Part shown: piece after piece, positions 17,346 to 23,747 of the stretch
Layout: every line of letters starts with the position of its first letter
Numbering within the stretch: the stretch's first letter is position 1
From: Martinezella lusitana
GTDB lineage: Bacteria; Pseudomonadota; Alphaproteobacteria; Rhizobiales; Rhizobiaceae
Length of the DNA stretch: 64,000 nt
NCBI RefSeq assembly: GCF_014207095.1
Contig: NZ_JACHBG010000017.1
Coordinates: forward strand, 1 to 64,000
Direction of reading: 5' to 3'
Made by a program: the position numbers and the translations under genes
Notes under the pieces: model-generated
The model's database searches: none
The model's input: only the letters and a program-made list of their open reading frames with translations
What the model was told of the DNA's origin: nothing

Positions 17346-17387
17346 AAAGGCGTCGACCGATGGTCGGCGCCTTTCCGTTTTTTTGGT
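17346..17387 (+). terminator. Rho-independent terminator of uppP
   Basis: Stem AAAGGCG(T)CGACC / GGTCGGCGCCTTT closed by a short GAT loop (17346-17374), then CCGTTTTTTT. Lies between uppP and the convergent SDR gene and may act on both strands, although the T-run is on the plus side. Confidence 0.75.
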
Positions 17388-17388
17388 G

Positions 17389-18153
17389 TTAGCCGAAAAC
17401 TAGCCCGCCATCGACGATGAGGTTCTGCCCGGTAACGGCACGAGCCCAGGGGCTTGCGAAGAACAGAACCGCGTCGGCAGCTTCGTCCGGCGTCGTGACG
17501 CGGCGAAGAGGCGTATTGGCGGCGATGATGTCAAAGACTGCTTCCGGGGTGGCACTGCTGGCATCCGTCGTGCGCAGCAGCCCGCCCGAGACCATGTTGA
17601 CCGTAATGCCAAGCGGCCCGAGTTCGGCCGCCGCCGTTCGCGTCAGCGACAGCAATGCGGCCTTTGCCGCAGTATAGTCGTGATAAGGTACGACCGGGTT
17701 CTGGAAGAGATTCGTGCCGATCGTCACAACCCGGCCAAACGCCGCGCGCTCCATCGCCGGCCGCGCCGCCTGGATGAGGTTGAGAGCGCCCTGCAGTGCC
17801 GTCTCGAGCTGCATTGCCATCTCGGCCCAGCTTAAGGCGTCCAGTTTCGATCGCGCGTCGCCGTTGAAGCTGAAATCGGCAAGGGCGTTATGCACCACCG
17901 TCGTCGGCGCACCGAAATGAGTCGTCACCTCTTCCACGAGCCGCTCCGTTTCGGCAAGGCTGCGCATATCCGCCTGAAAGGCTTTTGCGCCGCTGCCAAT
18001 TTTCTCGGCAAGGGCTTCTGCCTGTTGGCGGCTTGCTCGATAGTTGATCGCAACCCTGGCGCCTTCGCGGGCGAAGGCCGTGGCGATTGCGGCGCCGAGA
18101 CCGCGCCCTGCGCCCGAGACGATGACGATCTGGTCCTTGATTGGCAGGCTCAT
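17389..18153 (-). CDS. Short-chain dehydrogenase/reductase coupled to thiD
   Basis: 254 residues with NAD(P)-binding SGAGRGLG at about 13-20 and YTAAK as the Tyr-x3-Lys pair. The catalytic serine 13 residues before the tyrosine is threonine (VTIGTNLF), which is unusual. Overall similarity is to 3-oxoacyl-ACP-reductase-like SDRs of unknown substrate. Its start overlaps the thiD stop by 4 bases (ATGA), so it is the last gene of the thiM-thiE-thiD operon and should share the TPP-riboswitch control. A role in thiamine salvage is possible but not shown by sequence. Confidence 0.82.
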   Translation of the reverse strand: MSLPIKDQIVIVSGAGRGLGAAIATAFAREGARVAINYRASRQQAEALAEKIGSGAKAFQADMRSLAETERLVEEVTTHFGAPTTVVHNALADFSFNGDARSKLDALSWAEMAMQLETALQGALNLIQAARPAMERAAFGRVVTIGTNLFQNPVVPYHDYTAAKAALLSLTRTAAAELGPLGITVNMVSGGLLRTTDASSATPEAVFDIIAANTPLRRVTTPDEAADAVLFFASPWARAVTGQNLIVDGGLVFG

Positions 18154-18971
18154 TTCCTTACTCCTTCATTGTCTGCCCATAGCGCATGGAAATGCTGCAC
18201 GGGGCCGTGGCCGCTGCCGACCGAAAGCTGGCCCGCGGCGGCGACCGCCTGGGCGAGATAGTCCTTGGCCGAGGCAATGGCTTGCGCAAGCGGCAAGCCC
18301 TTGGCGATCTCGGCAGCGATCGCACTGGAAAGGGTGCATCCGGTTCCATGCGTGTTCTTGGTCGGCAACCGGTTGGCCTCGAACCAGGTGATGGTTCCGC
18401 CACTTGCCAGCACGTCGGGGCTCTCGTCGCCGTCGAGATGACCGCCCTTGACGAGCACGGCGGCCGGGCCGAGCTTTGAGAGCGCGAGCGCCTGGCGCGC
18501 CATATCCTCGCGGCTCTTTGCTTCGGCCTCATGCAGCAACGCGGCAGCTTCCGGCAGGTTCGGCGTCACGACCGCCGCCAGTGGCAGCAGCCGACGGCTC
18601 AGAGCGTCGACGGCGTCGGCCGCGAGAAGAGCTGCGCCGCCCTTGGCGATCATAACGGGATCGAGCACGACCGGAACATCGCGATGCCGCTTCAGTATGT
18701 CGGCGACGACCTCCGCGATCGCCGCATTCGCAATCATACCGATCTTGACGGCATCCACGCCTATGTCGGCGAAAATCGCCTCGATCTGAGCACCGACAAA
18801 TGTCGGAGGTACCGGATGAACACCGGAAACGCCCTGCGTGTTCTGAGCCGTCAATGCTGTCAGCGCAGCCATTCCATAAACGCCGAGAGCCGAAAAGGTC
18901 TTAAGGTCGGCCTGGATACCCGCGCCGCCTGAGGGATCCGACCCAGCGATGGACAGGACATTGCGGATCAT
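18150..18971 (-). CDS. thiD: Hydroxymethylpyrimidine/phosphomethylpyrimidine kinase ThiD
   Basis: 273 residues of the ribokinase-like fold: LSIAGSDPSGGAGIQADLKT at 6-25, VVLDPVMIAKGG around 101-112, and the anion-hole motif GTGC at 209-212. ThiD phosphorylates HMP twice to HMP diphosphate in the cytoplasm. The ATG at 18971 gives the canonical N-terminus MIRNVLSIAG; the open frame continues upstream into thiE. The start codon lies just inside the end of thiE (4-base overlap), and the end overlaps the SDR gene. Confidence 0.93.
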   Translation of the reverse strand: MIRNVLSIAGSDPSGGAGIQADLKTFSALGVYGMAALTALTAQNTQGVSGVHPVPPTFVGAQIEAIFADIGVDAVKIGMIANAAIAEVVADILKRHRDVPVVLDPVMIAKGGAALLAADAVDALSRRLLPLAAVVTPNLPEAAALLHEAEAKSREDMARQALALSKLGPAAVLVKGGHLDGDESPDVLASGGTITWFEANRLPTKNTHGTGCTLSSAIAAEIAKGLPLAQAIASAKDYLAQAVAAAGQLSVGSGHGPVQHFHALWADNEGVRK

Positions 18972-19603
18972 TTGCGCGCCTCCTTGATAGCATTGGCGAT
19001 AAAAGTTGTTGCAGCCATGGGATCTGGCTTGCCGCAGATCGCTGAAACCACTGCCAATCCATCTGCGCCGGCTGCCAGCGCATCGGCCGCATGCTCGGCT
19101 TTCAGCCCGCCGATGGCGACCGTTGGAACCGGGCACAGCCCAATGATACGGGTGAGGCCATCAAAGCCGATCGGCTGCTTGTGATCCGGCTTGGTCGGCG
19201 TCGCAAAGACGGGGCCGACGCCTGCATAGTCAACGATCTTGGCATCGATAGCCGAAGCGAGCGCCTCAGTCTCCACAGAGAGGCCGAGGATCATGTCCGG
19301 GCCGATCATGTGGCGGGCGTCCTGGGCGTTCAGATCCTCCTGCCCGATATGCAGGCCGTCCGCGCCAATTGCGATGGCTGCCTCGACATCATCGTTGACG
19401 ATCAGGCGCGCGCCGCTTCCGGCGAGCGCCTGTTTGAGGGCGAGCCCTGTCTCGATCATGGCCCTTGTCGAGGCATGTTTGTCGCGCAGCTGGACGATCG
19501 TTGCACCACCGGCAACGGCAGCGCGTGCGGTTTCGATCATGCCGATGTCGGCGCAGAGTACCGGGTCGAGAACGAGGTAAAGCGAGAGATCGAAGCTTTT
19601 CAT
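18968..19603 (-). CDS. thiE: Thiamine-phosphate synthase ThiE
   Basis: 211 residues, TIM barrel. Seen are VQLRDKHAST (with the lysine that binds diphosphate), LIVNDDVEAA, GADGLHIGQEDL, YAGVGPVFATPTK and PTVAIGGL, all canonical ThiE motifs. It joins HMP diphosphate with hydroxyethylthiazole phosphate to give thiamine phosphate. Start at 19603 overlaps the thiM stop (ATGA). The gene belongs to a salvage operon, as no thiC, thiG or thiO is in the window. Confidence 0.93.
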   Translation of the reverse strand: MKSFDLSLYLVLDPVLCADIGMIETARAAVAGGATIVQLRDKHASTRAMIETGLALKQALAGSGARLIVNDDVEAAIAIGADGLHIGQEDLNAQDARHMIGPDMILGLSVETEALASAIDAKIVDYAGVGPVFATPTKPDHKQPIGFDGLTRIIGLCPVPTVAIGGLKAEHAADALAAGADGLAVVSAICGKPDPMAATTFIANAIKEARK

Positions 19604-20403
19604 GCTACTACGACCCTTGCTTTGGCGGTGAGCGTCTCTGCGTCGAGAGTGGCCAGCACGTCGAGAAAGCGCCAGGAGAAGGAGCCAGGACCATCGGCTG
19701 CCGCTCCGGCTTGTTCTCCCGCAACGGCAAAGACAGCGAGGGCTGCGACCGTCGCGTCGAACGGGTTGCCGGGTGCGGTCGCGGCGAAAGCTCCGACAAG
19801 GCAGGTCAGCGAGCAGCCGAGTGCGGTAATCCGGGGCATCAATGGCGACCCGCCTTCTACCCGTTGCGCCTTGTGGCCATCGGTCACGAAATCGGTCGCA
19901 CCTGTCACTGCAACGACGCATCCATGCCGGCTGGCGAGTTGCCTCGCCGAATCCTCTGCCATGTCGACGGGGTCGCGGCTGTCGACACCCTGGCCGCCGC
20001 TATTGCCACCGGTGAGAGCTATGATTTCAGAGGCGTTGCCGCGAATGATCGTCGGCCGCAGCTCCAGCAATTGCGCGACCGCCTTACGACGGAACGCCGT
20101 TGCATAGTGTGCGACCGGATCGAGAACCCAAGGCTTGCCGGCGTGATTTGCCGATCGTACAGCCGCAAGCATGCCCGCGAGCCAGCCGGGCGAAAGCGTG
20201 CCGATGTTGACCGTCAGAGCTCCGGATATGGCGGCGAATTCGCCGGCTTCTTCTTCCGCATGCACCATGGCGGGCGAGGCGCCGGCCGCAAGCATCACGT
20301 TGGCGGCGATATTCATTGCCACGAAATTGGTGATGCATTGCACCAGCGGCGGGTTACCGCGCATGGCGTCGAGCAGTGCGCCGAGATTGACTTGGTCTTG
20401 CAT
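19600..20403 (-). CDS. thiM: Hydroxyethylthiazole kinase ThiM
   Basis: 267 residues of the ribokinase-like fold. Motifs seen are PLVQCITNFVAMNIAANVMLA near the N-terminus, WVLDPVA, IIRGNASEI, and the C-terminal ALGCSLTCLVGAF with the catalytic cysteine. ThiM phosphorylates salvaged thiazole alcohol. The ATG at 20403 has AAAGGGGC 9 bases upstream; an upstream in-frame ATG at 20499 lies inside the riboswitch and is rejected. First gene of thiM-thiE-thiD-SDR. Confidence 0.93.
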   Translation of the reverse strand: MQDQVNLGALLDAMRGNPPLVQCITNFVAMNIAANVMLAAGASPAMVHAEEEAGEFAAISGALTVNIGTLSPGWLAGMLAAVRSANHAGKPWVLDPVAHYATAFRRKAVAQLLELRPTIIRGNASEIIALTGGNSGGQGVDSRDPVDMAEDSARQLASRHGCVVAVTGATDFVTDGHKAQRVEGGSPLMPRITALGCSLTCLVGAFAATAPGNPFDATVAALAVFAVAGEQAGAAADGPGSFSWRFLDVLATLDAETLTAKARVVVA

Positions 20404-20461
20404 ATCGCCCCTTTCAGGCGGGCGAGGCGCATGGGGGCACGAGCATGTTGCAAAGCCCCGA

Positions 20462-20541
20462 GCGACTCCCTCCGCCAGCATGATCTGGTTCAGGTTCAAA
20501 GGGTACTTCTCAGCCCGCCATACGGCGGACGCCCCTGTCTC
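20462..20541 (-). promoter_or_regulatory. TPP riboswitch (THI element) upstream of thiM
   Basis: Read on the minus strand, the leader contains the conserved THI-box parts in order: GGGGCGTCC, the pyrimidine-sensor loop GGGCTGAGAAGTACCC, TTGAACCTGA, and the closing CTGGCGGAGGGA. It ends about 60 bases before the thiM start. No terminator-like hairpin with a T-run follows, while a G-rich segment covers the thiM ribosome-binding site (AAAGGGGC), so control of translation is the likelier mode. TPP would lower expression of the whole thiM-thiE-thiD-SDR operon. Confidence 0.92.
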
Positions 20542-20781
20542 TCAATCCTTCCCTTGTCGCAGACAATGGCTGCCCTGTCATCAGCAAATCGCGATGGCCA
20601 TCACGGATCGATCGGAGTGAGGTTGCTGGATGTTTCGATGATCCATGCATCCGACGCATGGGTGCAGTGACGCCTTGGCTCTGCAAAAAGCGAGGAGCTT
20701 GAGCTATATATTTCTCATCGAAGCGAACGAAGCGCCAAGCACGGCAGCTCAGCTTCGAATGCCCAAGGAAAGGGGACCATC

Positions 20782-20928
20782 ATGAACGTAGCACGCTCTT
20801 TCAATAACTGGCGCAAGTACCGTCAGACGGTCGCTGAACTGGGCCGTATGACCACACGCGAACTGCATGATCTGGGTATCGAGCGCGGCGAAATCCGCAA
20901 TGTTGCCCGTGCAGCCATCGCCGGTTAA
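20782..20928 (+). CDS. DUF1127 small basic protein
   Basis: 48 residues, MNVARSFNNWRKYRQTVAEL followed by GRMTTRELHDLGIERGEIRN, the core pattern of DUF1127 (arginine-rich, L-x-x-L-x-D-x-G-[IL]-x-R). The ATG at 20782 has AAGGAAAGGGG about 9 bases upstream. In Rhodobacter sphaeroides a DUF1127 protein (CcaF1) is co-transcribed with the CcsR sRNAs and acts in RNA turnover and stress response. Here too the gene is followed by hairpins with anti-Shine-Dalgarno loops, so an RNA-related role is likely. TATATA at 20705-20710 could be part of the promoter. Confidence 0.88.
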   Translation: MNVARSFNNWRKYRQTVAELGRMTTRELHDLGIERGEIRNVARAAIAG

Positions 20929-20965
20929 CAGCCCTCACGGCTAGGTTACAAGCTGCATTTTGTAG

Positions 20966-21000
20966 GCGCCTGCTTCCTCCCGAGCAGGCGCTTTTGTTTT
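20966..21000 (+). terminator. Terminator of DUF1127 gene with a CCTCCC loop
   Basis: Perfect 9-bp stem GCGCCTGCT/AGCAGGCGC (20966-20974 with 20983-20991), loop TCCTCCCG, then TTTTGTTTTG. The loop carries the anti-Shine-Dalgarno core CCTCC, as do the four hairpins further downstream. It may work both as terminator and as the 3' end of a stable sRNA cut from the DUF1127 mRNA. Confidence 0.8.
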
Positions 21001-21133
21001 GTCCGCATGGGAATCCAATGGCGTCTTCTGCCGAAAAATGCTCCAGTGGAGTGCTCCGGTTTTCGCATAACGCATAGCTGTCCTGCAAAGAAATGCCTAT
21101 CAACTGAGCAAAAGTCTGCTATGTTTGGGTCAT

Positions 21134-21289
21134 CGAAGTGATGCATCTCCTCCCGCATCCTTCGCTTGGCAGACACCTACTCCTCCTCCCAAGGTCGTCT
21201 GCTCGAACAGCGCCTCTCCTCCTCCCGAGCGCTGTTCAACCATTGACGAAAGCCTGCCGCACCTCCTCCCGCGGCAGGCTTTTTTCGTT
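21134..21289 (+). ncRNA. CcsR/cuckoo-type sRNA array: four hairpins with CTCCTCCC loops
   Basis: Four consecutive hairpins, each exposing CTCCTCCC in its loop. Hairpin one is 21134-21164 (CGAAG-T-GATGC/GCATCCTTCG), two 21169-21202 (GCAGACACCT/AGGT-C-GTCTGC), three 21205-21237 (GAACAGCGC/GCGCTGTTC, perfect), and four 21250-21281 (AAGCCTGCCGC/GCGGCAGGCTT, perfect 11 bp, then TTTT). The stems differ completely in sequence while the loops are the same, which argues for selection on loop and structure. Known counterparts are CcsR1-4 of Rhodobacter sphaeroides, encoded after a DUF1127 gene, and the cuckoo RNAs of Rhizobiales. The loops would bind GGAGG ribosome-binding sites. No convincing separate promoter was found, so read-through and processing from the DUF1127 transcript is possible. 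Confidence 0.85.
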
Positions 21290-21421
21290 TCAACCAGGAG
21301 CATTAGAAAAGCAGTGCGGCGGCTCTCGCAAAAATGAACGGGCGTGCCTATGTGCGACAGGGATAGCGCGCTACATCGAAGATCGCTCCCAAATCTGATT
21401 CACCCCAAAAGGAGGATGCTT

Positions 21422-22297
21422 ATGACCGGTTCTGCCGAATACACGCCGCCGAAGATCTGGACCTGGAACAAAGCCAATGGCGGCCAGTTCGCCAACATCA
21501 ATCGTCCGATCGCAGGGCCCACTCATGAGAAGGAACTGCCCGTCGGCCGCCATCCTCTGCAACTTTACTCGCTGGGTACGCCGAATGGCGTCAAGGTCAC
21601 CATCATGCTTGAGGAGTTGCTGGCGCTCGGCCACAGCGGCGCAGAATATGATGCCTGGCTGATCAAGATCGGCGATGGCGACCAGTTCGGCAGCGGCTTT
21701 GTCGAGGTCAATCCCAATTCGAAGATCCCGGCCTTGCTCGACCGCAGCGGCCCCAAGCCGATCCGCGTTTTCGAATCCGGCTCGATCCTGACCTATCTCG
21801 CCGAAAAATTCGGCGCTTTCCTGCCGACGGAACAGCCCGCCCGTGCGGAGTGCCTGTCCTGGCTATTCTGGCAGATGGGCAGCGCGCCTTATCTCGGTGG
21901 TGGCTTTGGCCATTTCTATGCCTACGCACCGACGAAGATCGAATATGCGATCGATCGTTTCGCCATGGAAGTGAAGCGCGAGCTCGATGTGCTCGATCGT
22001 CGCCTGGCGGAAAGCGAATATATTGCGGGCAGCGAATACACGATTGCCGATATTGCCATCTGGCCTTGGTACGGCGGCCTTGCCAAGGGGTGGCAGTATG
22101 GTGCCGGCGAATTCCTGCAGGTGCAGGACTATAAGAACGTGCAGCGCTGGGCCGATCTGATTTATTCGCGCCCGGCAGTCAAGCGCGGCCGCATGGTCAA
22201 CCGCTTGTCGGGCGATCCGTCCGAGCAACTGCGCGAGCGCCATGACGCCAGCGATTTTGAAACCAAGACGCAGGACAAGATCGAAGCGGTCGTATGA
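21422..22297 (+). CDS. yghU: YghU-type glutathione transferase / disulfide-bond oxidoreductase
   Basis: 291 residues with close similarity to E. coli YghU over the full length: FANINRPIAGPTHEKELPVG, HPLQLYSLGTPNG, EVNPNSKIPALLD, RVFESGSILTYLAEKFG, GGGFGHFY and the C-terminal ERHDASDFET. The N-terminal thioredoxin-like half binds glutathione, and the family reduces disulfides and organic hydroperoxides in the cytoplasm. AAGGAGG lies about 7 bases before the ATG at 21422. It follows the anti-SD sRNA array by 133 bases, and its own strong GGAGG site would be a potential target of such loops. A terminator follows. Confidence 0.93.
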   Translation: MTGSAEYTPPKIWTWNKANGGQFANINRPIAGPTHEKELPVGRHPLQLYSLGTPNGVKVTIMLEELLALGHSGAEYDAWLIKIGDGDQFGSGFVEVNPNSKIPALLDRSGPKPIRVFESGSILTYLAEKFGAFLPTEQPARAECLSWLFWQMGSAPYLGGGFGHFYAYAPTKIEYAIDRFAMEVKRELDVLDRRLAESEYIAGSEYTIADIAIWPWYGGLAKGWQYGAGEFLQVQDYKNVQRWADLIYSRPAVKRGRMVNRLSGDPSEQLRERHDASDFETKTQDKIEAVV

Positions 22298-22327
22298 CGC
22301 TGGGCGCCTTGCCATGGTCTAGAGATG

Positions 22328-22358
22328 CTCGCGGCTGAAAGGCCGCGAGTTTTCGTTT
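22328..22358 (+). terminator. Rho-independent terminator of the yghU-type gene
   Basis: Perfect 8-bp stem CTCGCGGC/GCCGCGAG (22328-22335 with 22342-22349), loop TGAAAG, then TTTTCGTTT. It separates this gene from the convergent dctD. Confidence 0.85.
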
Positions 22359-22370
22359 GAGAGGACCGGC

Positions 22371-23747
22371 TCACGCCCCCCGGCGATCACTCCCCTCCGA
22401 TCCGGCGAATTCGCCGCGGACGATACCGTGGCGTTGCAGCTTGTCGTAGAAGGTCTTGCGGGGAATGCCGAGGGCCTCGATGGTGCGCCGGACGTCGCCA
22501 TTATTCTGCGATAGGGTCTCTCGGATGAGTTCTGCTTCATAGCGCTCGATCCGGGCAGGCAGCGGCAGTGTTCCGTCGGAGCTGGGCGTGTCGCGGGGTT
22601 CCTGCATCGCCGCTGTCTCGAGGCCAAGCACCAGGCGCTCTGCGAAGTGCGAGAGTTCGCGCACGTTTCCCGGCCAGTCATGCTGCTGCAAATGGCGATG
22701 TACGGAGCTGGACATTTCCGGCATTTCGCGCTTGAAGCGGCTGGCGGCACGCTTCGCAAAATAGCTGAACAGCAGCGGTATATCGGCGCGCCGTTCGCGA
22801 AGCGGCGGGATCGAGAGCGTAACGACGTTCAGGCGATAATAGAGATCTTCGCGAAAATCGCCGCGTTGGGCGGGATCGCCCAGATCCACCTTCGCTGCTG
22901 CCACCACGCGCAGATCGACGGGCCGAACCTCGTTCGTGCCGAGCGGCGTAACCTCGCGCATTTCCAGAACGCGCAGCATCTGTACCTGGATCGACGGCGG
23001 CATGCTCTCGATTTCGTCGAGAAAAAGGGTGCCGGCGCTTGCATGCTCGATGCGGCCGATCCGCTTCTTTTGCGCGCCTGTGAATGCGCCGGGCTCGTGG
23101 CCGAAGAGCTCACTTTCAATAATGGTCTCGGGGAGGGCACCGCAATTCAATGCGACGAAATTGCCCTTTGCGCGGCGGCTCCAGCGATGCAGCAGGCTTG
23201 CCACCACTTCCTTGCCGCTTCCTGTTTCTCCCGTGACTAGCACATCGACATCGGTATCGGCGATCTGCCGCAAAGTATGCCGCAGCCGCTCCATGGCCGG
23301 TGTCTGGCCGATCAGCGGCAGATCATCCTGCGCTTGTTCCGCCGCGCGGCGAAGCGAACGGTTTTCAAGCACCAGCCGCCGCTTCTCGGCGGCACGCCGC
23401 ACGCTTTGCACCAGCCGGTCAGTCGCAAAAGGCTTGGCGATGAAATCATACGCGCCGTCCTGGATTGCCTGCACCGCCATCGGAATGTCGCCATGACCGG
23501 TCATCAGGATGACGGGCATGTCGGCGTCGCGGTCCTTGACGTGGGAGAAGAGCTGCTGCCCATCCATTTGCGGCATGCGGATATCGGAGACGACAACTCC
23601 GGCAAAGTCTGCATCGAGAGCGCTGAGCGCATCGCTCGCCGAAGAGAAGGCCGAGACGACAAAGCCGGCCAGTTCAAGCGTCTGCTTCGTCGCCTTGAGC
23701 AGATCCTTGTCATCGTCGATGAGAAAGACCGGGGAACTGTCGTTCAT
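22371..23747 (-). CDS. dctD: DctD, sigma-54-dependent response regulator for C4-dicarboxylate transport
   Basis: 458 residues. Receiver domain 1-120 with phosphoacceptor D55 and acidic DDD at 11-13, AAA+ sigma-54 activation domain about 145-380 (Walker A GETGSGKE at 173-180, GAFTGA loop at 220-225 that contacts sigma-54), and a C-terminal Fis-type HTH (NNGDVRRTIEALGIPRKTFYDKL). DctD activates dctA when phosphorylated by DctB in response to succinate, malate or fumarate. Its start overlaps the dctB stop by 4 bases, and dctA is divergent beyond dctB, the classic rhizobial layout. Confidence 0.95.
   Translation of the reverse strand: MNDSSPVFLIDDDKDLLKATKQTLELAGFVVSAFSSASDALSALDADFAGVVVSDIRMPQMDGQQLFSHVKDRDADMPVILMTGHGDIPMAVQAIQDGAYDFIAKPFATDRLVQSVRRAAEKRRLVLENRSLRRAAEQAQDDLPLIGQTPAMERLRHTLRQIADTDVDVLVTGETGSGKEVVASLLHRWSRRAKGNFVALNCGALPETIIESELFGHEPGAFTGAQKKRIGRIEHASAGTLFLDEIESMPPSIQVQMLRVLEMREVTPLGTNEVRPVDLRVVAAAKVDLGDPAQRGDFREDLYYRLNVVTLSIPPLRERRADIPLLFSYFAKRAASRFKREMPEMSSSVHRHLQQHDWPGNVRELSHFAERLVLGLETAAMQEPRDTPSSDGTLPLPARIERYEAELIRETLSQNNGDVRRTIEALGIPRKTFYDKLQRHGIVRGEFAGSEGSDRRGA

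Noticed and set aside
19600..20499. Longer thiM start at 20499
   Set aside because: It lies within the TPP riboswitch; the ATG at 20403 has its own RBS and gives the family N-terminus.
21134..21289. Hairpin array read as a CRISPR or other direct repeat
   Set aside because: Only the short loop motif is repeated; the stems differ and are palindromic, and the spacing is irregular, so it is not a CRISPR array.
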